NCBI GenBank assembly: GCA_014904845.1 | Contig: MU119631.1 | Location: forward strand, 1-36,270 | DNA length: 36,270 nucleotides | From: Acephala macrosclerotiorum | Taxonomy: Eukaryota; Ascomycota; Leotiomycetes; Helotiales; Mollisiaceae | Direction: 5' to 3' | Shown here: one piece after another, positions 1-12,177 of the stretch | How positions within the stretch are numbered: the stretch's first letter is position 1 | Layout: every line of letters starts with the position of its first letter | Program-made: the position numbers and the translations under genes | Notes under the pieces: generated by a model | Databases searched by the model: none | Seen by the model: only the letters and a program-made list of their open reading frames with translations | What the model was told of the DNA's origin: nothing

Positions 1-56
1 AACCCTAACCCTAACCCTAACCCTAACCCTAACCCTAACCCTAACCCTAACCCTAA
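1..56 (+). repeat. Telomere repeat tract, nine copies of AACCCT
   Basis: The window starts with nine uninterrupted AACCCT units plus a trailing AA. This is the C-rich strand of the TTAGGG telomere repeat used by most filamentous fungi, and its orientation marks this as the left end of a chromosome. The repeat passes directly into the AT-rich sequence at position 57, with no degenerate transition zone, as expected when telomerase adds repeats to a broken end. Confidence 0.97.
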
Positions 57-1678
57 ATCAAATCTTTTACTTAGAATAAAAACTCATTATAGAATAAAGT
101 GTAGACTTGTTGATATTCAGAAACTACTAAATTAAAGACTTGCGACATTTGCAATTCTATCCCGCGATATTTTACTGTTTACTCGTCTAAAAACTACCGA
201 GCTTAGTATTTTACAATAATAACCTTTTTAATCTTAAACAAGTATAGTCTCTACTACAAAATGTACTCAAACGAAATCTCAACCAATTACTGAAAGAACT
301 TCTTACAGATCTTAGCGAGAAAAACAAAGATCTAATCTTTATCATTTTACTCTTAAAAACAAATATAATCAAAAATCACGAGTTAAGTAATCCACGTCAA
401 AACTGATAAATGACTATTGAAATTCCCCGATTCTTTCTATAAACTCCGACCTTTCCCACGAACTTTTCTACTTAGTATAACGCAGAAACTCAAAACGAGC
501 GATTTAAACGGTACGCTATCGACAATTTGACAGATTAGAACTAAATAAAGCCGTCGAATAGTATACTTGAGAGTTAACTCAGTCTCTATTCCATCTTCAA
601 AATCCAATGCTTTTATAATCTCGTCTATAGTCTAGATCTATTAAATAATTAATTAAATAACATCTCTAAATAGTACTTAATCTAATTTAACCCGCGTAAA
701 ATGACCGCTTTCACGATATACTACGCGGTAATAATATACTAATAATTGCTTTATAGTAATAAAATACGTGATTAAAATCGATGCGTTCTTGAAATATCGA
801 AATTTATTTACTTTGTTTGAAATCCCAACATAGAATTCGTTCAAAATATTGATTCGTTACTATGTCATTTTCCGGTCTAGCGAAGTGTCACTACATAGTC
901 GATATACATCTCTCAAAACAACTTCGACTGCAACTAAAACTCGAGCGAGATTAAAATCCTCGGTATTCTCACTATTCGCATCAAACTCTTTTCTCGGTGG
1001 CAGTTTGTACGAGTTTCAGATCTCCTCATCCTTCAACGTAATCGTATAATATGAAAACGCTATCCACTCGAACTATAGAATTTTTTCCGATTTAAAATTC
1101 TCGAAATCGTAAACAATACTAGTTTGCTTTTCAATGTCTCCTTTTATATCTTTATAATCTTTTTTCAATTTTACAAATAATTTTTTTTCTAACTCTATTA
1201 ATAACATAAAACCCTCAACTATTCTTTTAACCCCGCCTTTTTCCTTGTCCACTACTACAAAGTAATCAATACAGTTTTTCACAGTGAAATACGTCTACAG
1301 TTTACACTCTTTCCACGACTAATTACTCTCGTAAAACTTTGCTTCGATCCTGTGATAAGCAGCCCAATACTCCTTTATCTTAAAAAGACGGCGAGTACTG
1401 TAATTGCACTACGATTATAGACAATAAACGCTATCGTAACTAATCAGATACTCAATCATCTGACACTTGTCTTTCGACCGGGGCTTGTACTCTTTTAACT
1501 CGGCCACACTCCTCAAGTCGTAGCTGCTAAGAAACTCTGCGGTCGCTTTGAGCTCGTCCCCCAAAAACCGATATAACTGCGCTCGCAAGTACCGCTCTTG
1601 ACTACGCGCCCCTGAAACGACGCAAGACTTGCAAACATAGCAAATAGCAACTCTATGAATCGAATTATATGAAAACAT
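57..1678 (-). pseudogene. RIP-decayed N-terminal half of a telomere-linked (OrsD/TLH-type) protein, truncated by the telomere
   Basis: Reading the minus strand from the ATG at 1678 toward the telomere, one frame stays recognisable for about 540 codons without a frameshift, although about 25 stop codons interrupt it. Visible pieces in order: a Cys-x2-Cys finger start (HRVAICYVCKSC) followed by YLRAQLYRFLG, where related proteins have His residues; a second Cys/His-like segment near 1280-1415; IDYFVVVDKEKGG; KQLLVYYYRV; SVPFKSLVLSFC; KYRGIELQMSQV. This order resembles the region that precedes the RecQ-like helicase in fungal telomere-linked helicases, and its start resembles the OrsD (former DUF3505) family. 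Almost all stops are TAA or TAG, as expected from CAA, CAG or TGG after C-to-T change in CpA context. The frame runs into the telomere repeat, so the helicase part is missing. The family name rests on recall of related sequences; the frame continuity is seen directly. Confidence 0.72.
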
Positions 1679-4440
1679 AACGAGAGCGCGTTTGGAGGCG
1701 AGAGAATGCTCGTTTAAAGGGGGTTAGGGGAGGTGCCCTTTCTGCTTTTTCACCGAAATCCCTTTCACCGGAAAGTGCCTTAGTCAGCGGCGCACGCACC
1801 AATCAGCGCACGGGCATCCGCACCTTTCACCGAAAAAGGGGCCTCACATAAGAGGTAGGGACTGCGAACCGGGACCCCGCGACTTACACGACCGTCTTGC
1901 GCACTCTCTGCGCGCCTTTGTCACCTCACCCTTATGCTTCGCTGCACTGGGAGTCCTAAGCGTCTCGCGGCCCGGGGACTTCAATGCGGTCTTCCTCGGG
2001 GCGTATCCCTTGCTTGCACCGTCTCCTGCATACTTCACACCACCGTCACGCACGTATCCGACTTGCATTTCCCTGGCCGGAACCCGGGCGTGAGACTGCT
2101 GGCCGACTGCCGTCAAGCTGGGACCCTGACCAGCTGCATCTCGTTTGCACTGAGCTTCTGGCCCATGAGACCGTCACCATCTCCTGGAGCCACCGCACTT
2201 TGCGACCGTCGTGTATCTGCCAGTTGCGTGGATAACCGCTCAACGGTTCCTGCGTTGAGATCCGACACTTGAAGCAGTTCGACTACTCTATGCTGAGCTT
2301 AGGCAACCATCCCGAAACCTCCCAGCTTGCAATGTCGCTGCACAGTTGTCACCGAGTCCCCCGTTCAAACGTCTTCCTGCGATCCTGGCTGTCTCTCTCA
2401 CGTGGCTTCCTCTTGAGTGGAGAATCCCCCCCAAGTCTCGGGTCTCCTGAATCTGTCTTGCATGTCTCCCATTCGGCGTTTCTGTTCACAGATGCGCTGA
2501 GCTTCCCGCAGTCCTGGTGCTGACTCACTGGTGAGCTGCGGCGTCCAGAGGTCCTCAGACAATCCTGCCCCATTGTACTGCACTTGACCCGCTTTGCCAC
2601 GGCTCCTCCCTCTCATCTCATTCCCTTCCTGCCCCTGCACTAGTGGTGCAGTGCGCTTGTCGTTCTGTCCTGCACCTGGCAAGAAGTGAAGAGACCTCCA
2701 GGCTGATCAATGTGCTTCCCGTTTGTCTCTGGTCCTTCCCGACAATCACTCAAACTACTTCGTTGCTGCATTGCATCTCTCGCGATTGTTCATGTCCGCC
2801 GGCCTTCTAACCGCCGAGGCTATGCATCTCGACTCCTCTTATATCGCGATGTCATTCAGCTCCATTGCTGGGTGCTCGATGCAGCCGTACGTGAAGTCAG
2901 CGGTGCCTGCAAAGCCTGTTCACCCTTCCACCACCTTGTTGAACATGGGACGCACACCCGAACTTGTCCAGACTCACTTGTCGTGTCGCTTGAAGTGGCT
3001 TCGTTGATTTTCATCCACTTGGTATTTCGTGATCAATTCGCAGCTACCATTGCAAGGCTTGGGAGTTGCGCTTTGTTACAATGTCATCGGAGATGTTATT
3101 CACTGCTCGTGTTCAAGATCCGATGCAGCAGTCCTCGTACTGGTTATCCTGAGTCTCTTGGGAATTCTCGAATTCCTAGAGTTACTAGATTTCCTCCAGT
3201 TGCATTTCTCCACTTTCTGAATCTCCAGCTCTGCCACTTGCATGTCGCATCCTGGTTTGCGGAGTAGGTGCACGAATCTCAGCCACGTCAAGCCTGCAAC
3301 ACTGTACGACTTCTCCCATCCTCTGCAACGTAGCATCTCTCAAGGTGTGTCCGCGGTCCTGTACCTGCTCTGTCTATTGCTTCATTCGTTTGTTGCAAAC
3401 TGCCCTTCGAGTCTCAGGCCTCGCTGCACTTCCACCTCCCACAACGAACTTTGGACATGGCTCGTAATGTACTTCAAGCACGTCCTTCTAATTTGAACCC
3501 AAATAACAGCAGGAATTCAAATGTTACGACTTTAGCGAAGGCTTCATTCCGTTCGCACGACCTATGAAGCACAAAAAGGGAGTGCTCGTCCTTGTTATTG
3601 CGTTCGGACTAGATATCTGCACCCATGACCATCCTGCATCCTCCGTCACAGTTCGGTTTCTGCTGCACTTGCAAGAACCACGGCTTGAGCTTCTCGTTCT
3701 CCTGACCGTGCTACATCGCAGCATCTCCCGGGCTGTCTTGCGCCGGATCTCATGATTGTGGCATTCGTACATCTCGTACTCTTCTGATTGCAATTGACCT
3801 GGTCGAGCTGATGCGCCCTATGGTTTGAGTGACTGAGCTCCTCTGTATCCTCCGTGTTGCCTAATGATGCGATTGCGCATCCTAAATATCGCATCATAGT
3901 AGAGACGATCTCGCGAGCTGCCTGTCTTCTCATAACACGTCGTCCAACGCCTGCTACACTTTTACAATCGGATCATCGTGGATGCCAGGACAGCTTCAAC
4001 CAATTCGCATCGCACGGCGTAGTCTGGCTACGATTCAATTGACTGCACTCAATCGCAAGTTCTGGAACTGCCAGCACTTCAACCGCTTTGATCGCAACTC
4101 TTGCGAACCGGAATTAACGGAATAACGGTCCTGAAAATTGGCAAATACGATATCATCGGAGCAGAGACAGAATTGAATGGGGTGCACAACAGTAGCAATG
4201 CAATAGGTGCGCGAATAGAATAGAGGGACGTGATGTTGAGCGAAGATGTGAGGTAGAAACGCAGGCCTGAAGGTGCGGGGTAGAAATGCGGGGTAGAAAT
4301 GCGCCCTTGGATGCGAGCGCGTTGACTGCGAAAGGGAACGTTGCTCGCGCAAGAAAATGAACATCTTGGAACTTGGAACTCCAGAAATCATTGCATGGGA
4401 AGATCGGAAGCAGAGAACTGGGAACATCAAATCCATGTTG
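1679..4440. other. Gene-free stretch with pyrimidine-rich plus strand
   Basis: GC content rises abruptly at 1679 compared with the AT-rich 57-1678. From about 1850 to 3800 the plus strand is rich in C and T, with many short strings such as TGCACTTG and CTCCTG. Open frames exist on both strands (one of 185 codons at 2710-3267), but they overlap each other, have no recognisable domain and look like chance frames in stop-poor GC-rich DNA. A short local repeat of GGGGTAGAAATGC is present near 4275-4303. I see no supported gene. Confidence 0.6.
1748..1835. repeat. Three copies of TTTCACCGRAA upstream of the decayed telomeric gene
   Basis: TTTCACCGAAA (1748-1758), TTTCACCGGAAA (1763-1774) and TTTCACCGAAA (1825-1835) lie 70 to 160 bp upstream of the ATG of the decayed minus-strand gene. 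The core is close to palindromic. They could be promoter elements of that gene or simple local repeats; only the repetition is seen. Confidence 0.4.
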
Positions 4441-4444
4441 GAAA

Positions 4445-6820
4445 TTTGACCACTGAGTTATCAACCTTGACTAGAATTTGATCACTCGGTACTGCTAGAA
4501 AGATTTTGCTCACTCAGTGAGCAAACAAGGTGCATTTTGGGCTCTGAGCAAACTCTCGTTTTGGCCGCAGAGTGAACTTGCTCTGCTGTCAGATCCCGAC
4601 TATAATTTTTGGTCGCTCAGTGGGCTGTTTCGGGTGACTTTTGACTACTGAGCATTTGGCCGTTGAGTGAAACTTTTTGGTGTCAAATTATAGTTTTGGT
4701 TTTGGTCACTCGGTGGGCTATTTCGGGCGGCTTTTGACCACTGAGCATTTGGTCGCTGAGTGGGATTTTTTTGGTGTCAAATCGTGGCTATGATTTTGAT
4801 CACTCGGTGGACTGTTTCAGGCGGCTTTTGGCCACTGAGCAAGACTCAAATTTTTGCAAATATTTTACCCACTCAGCCAGCAAATAGAGTCTATTTTGGT
4901 CGCTGAGCGGACTACTTCGTTTTGACCATCGAGTGGACCTTTTACTTATTGTAAGATCACGGTTGCGCTTTTGGTCACTGAGTGGACTATTTCAAGGAGT
5001 TTTTGGCCACCGAGTGAAATATTCAAATGCTTTATCGTTCCGAGGTCTAGTCTATAGTTATTAAATGGATAAAGTCGTCCTTTGTAATTATTGAAACGGG
5101 GGACGCTTAATTCAATATTTTGGTAAGAGAAAATCAATTCCCTCTTATTGTACAAGAGTAGAAATCGGGTTTGGCCACTGAGTGGGCATACTCCGCTCAA
5201 TTTTGGCCGCTGAGCGATAGACTCTTTTGAGTTTAGTTACTCAGCGGCCAAAATGGCTATGGATTTAATCGCTCAGTTGATTTAAATATCAGAGAAACTT
5301 TGAGTCTCATGGGCGACCTCAGTGTCTCCAGCTGCCTTCCCAAAGATGAGTCGCTGGGTGGGCAGATTACGCTTGATTTTGCCCGCTCAGTGGGCAACAT
5401 CGATAACCTGGACACTTAGCGACCAAAATCCAGCATATTTTGTTCACTCAGCGAGCTGCCTACCCACACTGAGTCACTGAGCGACCAGATTGCCAGCAAT
5501 TTTGCCCACTGAGTGACCAGAGTGCTCAGCGACCAGTTCCCCACCAATTTTCCTGACTGAGTGGCTGAAGCACTCAGCGACCAGATTGCCAGCACTTTTG
5601 CCCACTCAGTGAGCAGCATCAGTGGCTCGATCACTCAGCGAGCAAACCCCCCGCAATTTTGCCCACTGAGTGGCCAAAGTACTCAGCGACCAGATTACTC
5701 CAAGCTTTGCCCACTGAGTGGGCAAGATTAATAGTTCGAGCACTAGATGAACTGCTCGCGCAAAATCAAGCCACTGAGCAAGCAAAATGCTCCCGGTTTT
5801 GCCCACTGAGTGGACTAGGTTGATAGTCCAAGCACTGAGCGAGCTAAATCCGGCGTATTTTGCTCGCTCAGCGAACAAAATCTCATCTTACTCGGAGGCT
5901 CACTCAATTTTCTTAAGAGCTTCTATTTTGATCTCTCCAAGCTATAGCAATCTGCAACCAGACTACGAATATATTTTTATTATACTTTATTATCTTTATT
6001 AACGTTTGCATCGAATTCTTAGTTTGGCCACAGAGCAGTCTAAATTGGCTGTGATTTGGCCGGTCAACTATTGACAAAATCGCGTTTTTATTATTTACCA
6101 ACGAACTTTTGTTATTTGGTATAATGCGTCTCTTAAGAACGTGATAATACATCAAATGATATCTCCAAAGTCATGTATAAGCATGCGATGATCCCCTTTT
6201 GCTTTATTTCTAGTTTTCTTTCATGCATTATACACTTGGCAACTCAGTGACCAAAATCTGGCGACTTTTGGTCGCACAGTTACCTCGCTTTGCCTTGTCA
6301 TTTCTTTCTAGATCTTGACATTCAATTGGCAATTGATATCCCCGTGCTATAAAATTGAGGCTTCTTTACCGTTTTCGACCTGCAAGCGTAGCATCAATAC
6401 GATTTGAATGGTACAGCCGCTCAGCGACCTATTTTGCGCGGAGACTGGCCGCTGAGCTGCCCGTCCATCTCTCAAATCTTTTGCACTTTTCGCACCTCGT
6501 TATGCTTTACTGAGTATCATCTTTACACGAAAAACTCCCTGAACTGCTCTAAATGTATTCTGATCGAAGTACTGAAGAAAAATTCGCCTTTTTGGTTTGA
6601 TCACTCAGCGGGCAAATTGCGGGCAAAATTGCCCACTGAGCCACTCGACTATATTTTAAAGTTTTCGCACCTTCCCATGTATCACTGAGTATTATCTCTG
6701 TATGAATGACATCTAGGACCACTCCAGATGTATTCTAGCCAAGGTGCTAAAGAAACGTTCACCTTTCTAATTTGATCGCTCAGCGGGCAAACCGCGGCCA
6801 AATTTGCCCACTGAGCGATT
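4445..6820. repeat. Palindromic-element block A (CACTSAGTG family)
   Basis: This block holds roughly 40 copies of a near-palindrome built on CACT-S-AGTG with flanking TTTTG and CAAAA arms. Two copies are perfect odd-length palindromes with different arms: 4505-4525 (arms TTTGCTCACT and AGTGAGCAAA around a central C) and 5707-5725 (arms TTGCCCACT and AGTGGGCAA around a central G). Copies are 20 to 70 bp apart and separated by unrelated sequence. Patches without the element are AT-rich (5040-5160, 5900-6010, 6060-6230). Short open frames here repeat peptides such as WSLS because the DNA element repeats, not because they are genes. Confidence 0.85.
6486..6820. repeat. Two-copy tandem repeat, about 175 bp, within block A
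   Basis: The segment starting CTTTTCGCACC at 6486 recurs from 6661 (GTTTTCGCACC). Both copies continue through matching stretches for TGAGTATYATC, AGATGTATTCT-like sequence and AGAAA, and each ends in a pair of palindromic elements with the same arrangement (GATCRCTCAGCGGGCAAA, then GCCCACTGAGC). This shows that a unit carrying a pair of palindromic elements was duplicated as a block and then diverged. Confidence 0.7.
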
Positions 6821-9374
6821 GACAAAATAATCATTCTAGGCGTCTCACCTAAGTTCTTGACTCCTCTAAGTCCTACCTCTTACAGAAAGCAATGGGAGCT
6901 TCCCAAGAGCTCCGAGAGCCAGGTGAGATGTCTCTCAGCCCAGGACAGAGCTCCGATATGCACAACAAGTCATGTCTCAATCTAGTTTACTCAGCTCGAG
7001 ATCTTCACCATCCTTCTCATCATGCCCATGACTACACGAAGCATAAGAACGTTTAGAGGTAGGATGGCAACCAGCGTGCAAAGAGAGATAAGCGCGAGGC
7101 TGTAGCAGGGAGACAACCCAAAGACAAAATGCTCGGCTCACGCACGGAGGGGATAAACGGTTGCTGGAACTACGAGGCTGCATAACAAAGATTCCTTGAC
7201 GGTACCTCCTTGGAAGTTAGATAGAACTTCAATCAGACTGCAGTGTATAGTCCCCTTGATGCGCTTCAGAATTCCCACGGTGTTTTCGCATGATACTAGG
7301 TCAGCTGAGGGGTTACATGAGAGCATCTAGAAAGACTGTGATTTTCTGAGATTCGAAAATGCATTGCACGAAGTGGACATAGGATGGCAGTACCAGGGCA
7401 TCGCATTTCAATGAATTGCAAGGTGTGAGTGTGCCGCGGAGGAGGACCACACTCCAGCGGACTTGTGACACAAGGGGAAGCTCGGGACTTCAAACAGGAT
7501 ACCAATTCAGAGAACAGCTACATCCAATCATACCGCTGAGTGATTCGGAATGCTCGGGAGAGTGAGCACTGTTCATCGGCTTGAACTTCGCTTCCAAGAA
7601 ATGCGGCTGTGAACAAGATCTTTTGACCCCCCTTTTCAAGCGTCCCTGCCCGCATTCAAAAACTTCACGCAAGGGAAATACAACCAAACCCGATTCATAT
7701 CGGTCTAAAACCGAAGACACATATCGCGTGAGTTGCAAGTTCCAAATTGGGTCCCCAGCGATCAGGACCAAACAGAGGTTTTACCCCACATCAGCCCAAA
7801 CACCTGCGAAGATCTCAACCAATACACCTGTGTATACTTTCAAATGCAAAAGAAAAGCTTCTAAGATTCTCTTGATGTCGCTCAGGTAGTTGTATCAGGA
7901 TAGCAGGTCGAAAGGGGAATTTTTCAGGATATTCCTAACCAATGTCGAGCGCCCTCCCCTCTCGCATTCGACCGCAACGCATCAAACAAGGATTCTGTTT
8001 GATCTTAAAGGTGAAATCAATCCACTTTATCTTCAGAAAGCTCTAAACTTGAGCTTAGAAGCGAAGATGCAAATTCCCCTTCATGCCAACCCTATTTCAA
8101 TGCACGGAAGCGCCCACTTCTTCAATATTCTACCACAGTAGTGTTTCGCTAGAGAAAAATTAATTGGAAACCTCCAATGAGCTAATCTAACCTTCAACAG
8201 TACCTCAAACCAGCATCAAATGCAACAGATCAAATTCCCCCTCACAATATCAGAGGATTCTACAGTCCCAAGTATCGCAGTATTTAGAGCGATATACAAC
8301 ATTGCACACATCAGGAAATAGCGCCCCACTTTCCTAGAGCTTTTTAAAGTTGTCGGATTGAAGTTATGATGCCCAATAGACCAGCAAATTCAAGAGGAAC
8401 ATAACGCAACCCACATTCAATGCGAGCGGATTATGGCTTCTACGGCTAATGCTATTGATGGAAACCGGTTAGAAGACAGCTGTGGACCCACCGCCTATTA
8501 CTCGGTGAGATCAGAGCAAGCACAGACTTGGTGCAAAATCCGACTTTTGGATACACGTGACCGCGGCATCACTTTGATATTGGTGTTTGAAACGCTTGAC
8601 GCTCAGAACGCATATTTCAAACCAATCTCCTACTCTTATCCGAGCATCTGGAGTAGTTAAATATCCATCAGCCTATCGTGTTCACCAGAACTTTTCAAGT
8701 GATTATAGGAGTATTTCGGCAACATCGGCTTCTCGCATCATCGTGGAAGTTTGAAAAGGCATCTATGACGATCTAGATGGCTTGATATGGTGCTCCTGCA
8801 TACCCACACGCGAGTTCTGAAGTGCTACACTCGAAATTCTCAGAATTGAAATTCCGAAGAAATTTGCTTCCGCTTCACTCTGGACCACCCCTGGATATCG
8901 TATTTTCTCAACACTTGCTCACAGACTTCTGCAATACATGAATGAAGAGCTGTCAATCATACTTTCACATTGTGCATCTTCGTAATCAAATATTATGGGA
9001 TCTCAGGTTCACGTTTTCTGCATCAGCCACATAGTATGTTTTGGCCACTCCCAAGTCCTCACTCTAGTTCTGACCCGGCGTGCATGACATGGCTATTCTC
9101 ACCTGCTCGGACTCCACTTGCGTGCTCAGATGCTGGTTTCGCTCATTGGAGCACGTCCTGGATTTCCTCCATCTTCATCCTAGGTTCCGCACCTGACCCA
9201 TAAAAGCCTGGAGGCACACACGAACGGCCAAAAGGACGACCTCGACGTCCTCATCAAGGACAAACGGCATCCTGGGGCATCTCCCGCCCCGGTGCTTATC
9301 GACTTGCAAAGAACTATCCTACACAATACTCGAAACTCGAGAGCTGCAAGCCAACCACCACCTTATACACAACC
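6821..9374. other. Gene-poor stretch, no recognisable gene
   Basis: Several open frames of 60 to 100 codons occur on both strands, for example 7581-7889 (+), 7890-8141 (+), 7490-7771 (-) and 8433-8660 (+). None shows a known domain, a signal peptide or an obvious splice arrangement linking it to a longer protein. The frames at 7581-7889 and 7890-8141 are adjacent in the same frame, separated by one stop at 7887-7889, so a decayed gene of unknown type is possible there. Confidence 0.4.
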
Positions 9375-10547
9375 CAGCATCCGAAAGATGCCAAACTGTC
9401 TTGGTCTCATCGCCGTGATTCCTCTCCTTGAATCATCATCAACGATATCCTTTGAAAGATATAGCGCAGATTCGATCTCAGAAATGCGTACCCATTGCCA
9501 GCGCCCAAAACCCAGAGTCTTTTTCCACATGACTGAAAATTCAAACATGCGACACAGATTCAATACAGGGAGCACACTCTCTCTCCTCTTCCCCTTAAGC
9601 TTCGGCTTACGCAGCTCAGCTTCCGAAAGATGCGACGCAGATTCGATCTTGTGACACCAACTTCCATTTCTTACCCACAGCATGCAATATCTTCGCAATA
9701 TCCAAACGTGTAACATAGACTCAACCTCATGGGAACACCATCCCGTATAACCTATTACTCCCACCATCTTTGTAATTACTCGGTATTTGGAAGATGTAAC
9801 GCAGATTCGGTCTCAGGAATGGAATTCAATAGCGTTTGACTTTCTTATGTTTCGCATAACAGGGCGGACTCAATCTCGAGACAGAATGTCTTCTATTTTC
9901 AGTTTCTATCGTTCTATCTTTTACACTGATCGACATCCGGGAAATGCAAAACAGATTCGATCTCAAAAAAGTAGATTCCATTGATGCAGCTCCTTGCTTC
10001 CGTCTCGTGTTCCCATCTCTTGCCCCTTGTTCTCCTACAGCTCAACACCCAGAAAATGCAACGCAGATTTGATCTGAAGGAAGAATATTCCATCTTTCGG
10101 TTTAATGCTTCCGTCTCTCGTACAGCTCGACATTCAAAAGAAGCAGCACAGGTGCTAGCTCAAAAAGGAGGTGCGCTTTCTCTTGTCTCTCCTAGGTCAA
10201 TAATCGAAAAATGCAGCGCAGATTTGATCTCAGGAAAGTAAGCTCGAGAATTGAAGACATAACATGGCTTCGATTTTAGGAAAGCATTCTTCTAATCATC
10301 TACTCCTCATAAGATGTAGTAGGCCATCTTGCAGAATTCAATATACGAGAGACGCAAGACAGATTCGATCTCAAGTGAGCATCTCCTGTGTCATCTGTTC
10401 CTTTTGGATGATACCATATTTTCCAATGTCCGAAAATGCAACGCAGATTGGATATCAAGCTAGCTTATCCGTCATCATTTACTTCTCTCGAATTACACTA
10501 CCCTCCAAAACTCAATATTCGAAAGATGCAACGCAAATTGGATCTCA
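9375..10547 (+). repeat. Degenerate ~85-bp satellite with a conserved ~30-bp core, about 14 copies
   Basis: A core close to CGAAAGATGCAACGCAGATT followed by CGATCTCA recurs at about 9375, 9451, 9538, 9621, 9699, 9784, 9853, 9934, 10046, 10131, 10201, 10342, 10427 and 10516. Steps are mostly 70 to 90 bp, with larger ones of 112 and 141. The best copies are 9621-9650, 10046-10077, 10201-10232 and 10516-10547. Between cores a second weaker match, TACAGCTCAACA-like, precedes several copies. The cores fall in different reading frames of the overlapping open frames, so the repeat is conserved as DNA and not as protein. Confidence 0.85.
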
Positions 10548-11914
10548 AATATCCAGCTTTCATAGAAATGAGATTGACGCTAGATATCAGGATGGGCGGG
10601 TGTTGGGATGAGCACAGAATTGAACGAGGAGATATTGGGATGGATGAAATTTCTGAGAACGGCATTGGACGATAACGCTTGTTGTCAAAGTTCATATCTA
10701 ATCTTCGAATGCTTCCATGACCAGTACCAGAATTTCCCAGCCTACAGTTTCTGGGACGAAGAGACGCCGAAAGCCATCACGCTTGGATGGTGTACTTCTT
10801 GTCGAGATCTCCTTGGAAGTTGGGAGAATCCCGAGTAATTCTTTGCAGTCGAAAGTTGTATCCAGAGAGCGAAGACCCAGGACACAGTTCTCAAGAATCA
10901 CCCCAATTTAGAATGACTGGATCGGGCCCTTGGTAACCATCAGTATGCCGAGTTCTCCAAGGAGGACTGGTAAGGCGTCAAAAGCATAATGTGAAAATCA
11001 ATGACGCCACTGTGGAATGCTCTACCAACGACTGGCTATAATCGACACTTCGATTTCAGTGATGACGCTGATATCGCTGGATACGAATCCACGCTCGGAC
11101 AGGAGGAAGAAGATTTTGTTGCTGGATCCGGTGGCAAGGCCAAGCGTGAGCGCGAGCGCAAGCAAAAGCGATTAGCCAACCCTCATAACGTCGTACATGC
11201 AAAGCTCGGGATTTCTTTCACGTCAGAAGTTGCATGCGATCTGATGAGAAATGCCAAGAGGATTGCTAATGGCCAGGCTGTCTACGTTTGTAGCAGAAAT
11301 GCTTTGATGAGCTGATTAGTATTTAATTGTAACACTTGCAGAATTTCAATTTAGTTCTAGGGAACTGAAGATACACCGTACTAAGCTAAAAGGCACACGT
11401 CCTGTCGAGATGCCCTTGGGTATCGAAGCGAGTAAGGATGAGTATTATATCCTTTTAAGAACTCAAGTAGACACTATGCCTCTGGCCTCAGCTTCGACAG
11501 CTGCTCAAATGTTGTCCTCTCCGACTTCCTTGGGTCCCTACTTGAAGATGGCACTTAGGCAAAGCTAACTTATCTTGAGAGTTACGATGATTATGTCTAG
11601 CCCACGGCTCTGGCGCCATCACGAAAGGCGTCTCCTGAGGTCGAGTAAGCAGCCCAGTTTGCTGCAACAGAAATATCGCTCGGCAGCTGCCATACCACGA
11701 TGATGTCCCAGAGTGCTGTGCTGTCACTAAGATATATACTCGAGCATGCGAGCATCAGGAGAGGTCAGTACGAGATTTCGTTCTGTGCTCTCGTGTAGAT
11801 GGTAAAATTCTTGATAGTTCTGCACATGAATGGCTGACTTGGACTGCCATGCATAATCTTAAAAGATTCATCTTCTCAGGCAACTGTACCTGTCCATCTG
11901 CGGTTGAGATTTGA
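10548..11914. other. No recognised gene; one basic/acidic open frame at 11001-11315
   Basis: The plus-strand frame 11001-11315 (104 codons) begins with an ATG and encodes an acidic part followed by a run of Arg/Lys/Glu (KAKRERERKQKR around residues 48-59). I do not recognise it and it has no visible partner exons, so it may be a gene fragment or chance. The remainder, including 11316-11914, shows no domain and no clear repeat. Confidence 0.3.
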
Positions 11915-12065
11915 CATCAATGCCATTCTTGACCGCAGCATTGATCAGCTTTGCGTCAAACTTGAGTCTTCATGGCCTCCCATTTCGCATCCTCGAGCCT
12001 TCTCGTGATAAGACCAATGCCATCCTTGATAGTATCGTTGATTAGCTTTGCGTCAGACTTGTGTC
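11915..12065. repeat. Two-copy tandem repeat, about 97 bp
   Basis: CATCAATGCCATTCTTGA at 11915 and GACCAATGCCATCCTTGA at 12012 begin two copies. Each is followed by GCATTGATCAGCTTTGCGTC or its variant with GTTGATTAG, then AAACTTGAGTC or AGACTTGTGTC. The copies are diverged but align without large gaps. Confidence 0.65.
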
Positions 12066-12177
12066 CCCAAGGTATACTCCTCGCTCGCTATTAATTACTT
12101 AAATGGAAGTGCGATATTTTGCTCCATCTGTTTCTCACGCCAGAAGTTTCCACTTTCTTCTAGGCCAAACTTCGAGG

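Noticed and set aside
2710..3267. Plus-strand open frame of 185 codons, the longest in the first 20 kb
   Set aside because: Lies in a GC-rich, pyrimidine-skewed region where several frames are open at once; composition is Cys/His/Leu/Arg-rich with no domain or repeat of family motifs.
5416..5878. Proteins with repeated WSLS/SLSEQN peptides read from the palindromic blocks
   Set aside because: Peptides are translations of the DNA element in whatever frame is open; frames change between copies and none extends beyond the block.
4445..6820. CRISPR array (regularly spaced palindromic repeats)
   Set aside because: Spacing and repeat sequence are irregular, the host is a fungus with telomeres and introns, and no cas genes are present.
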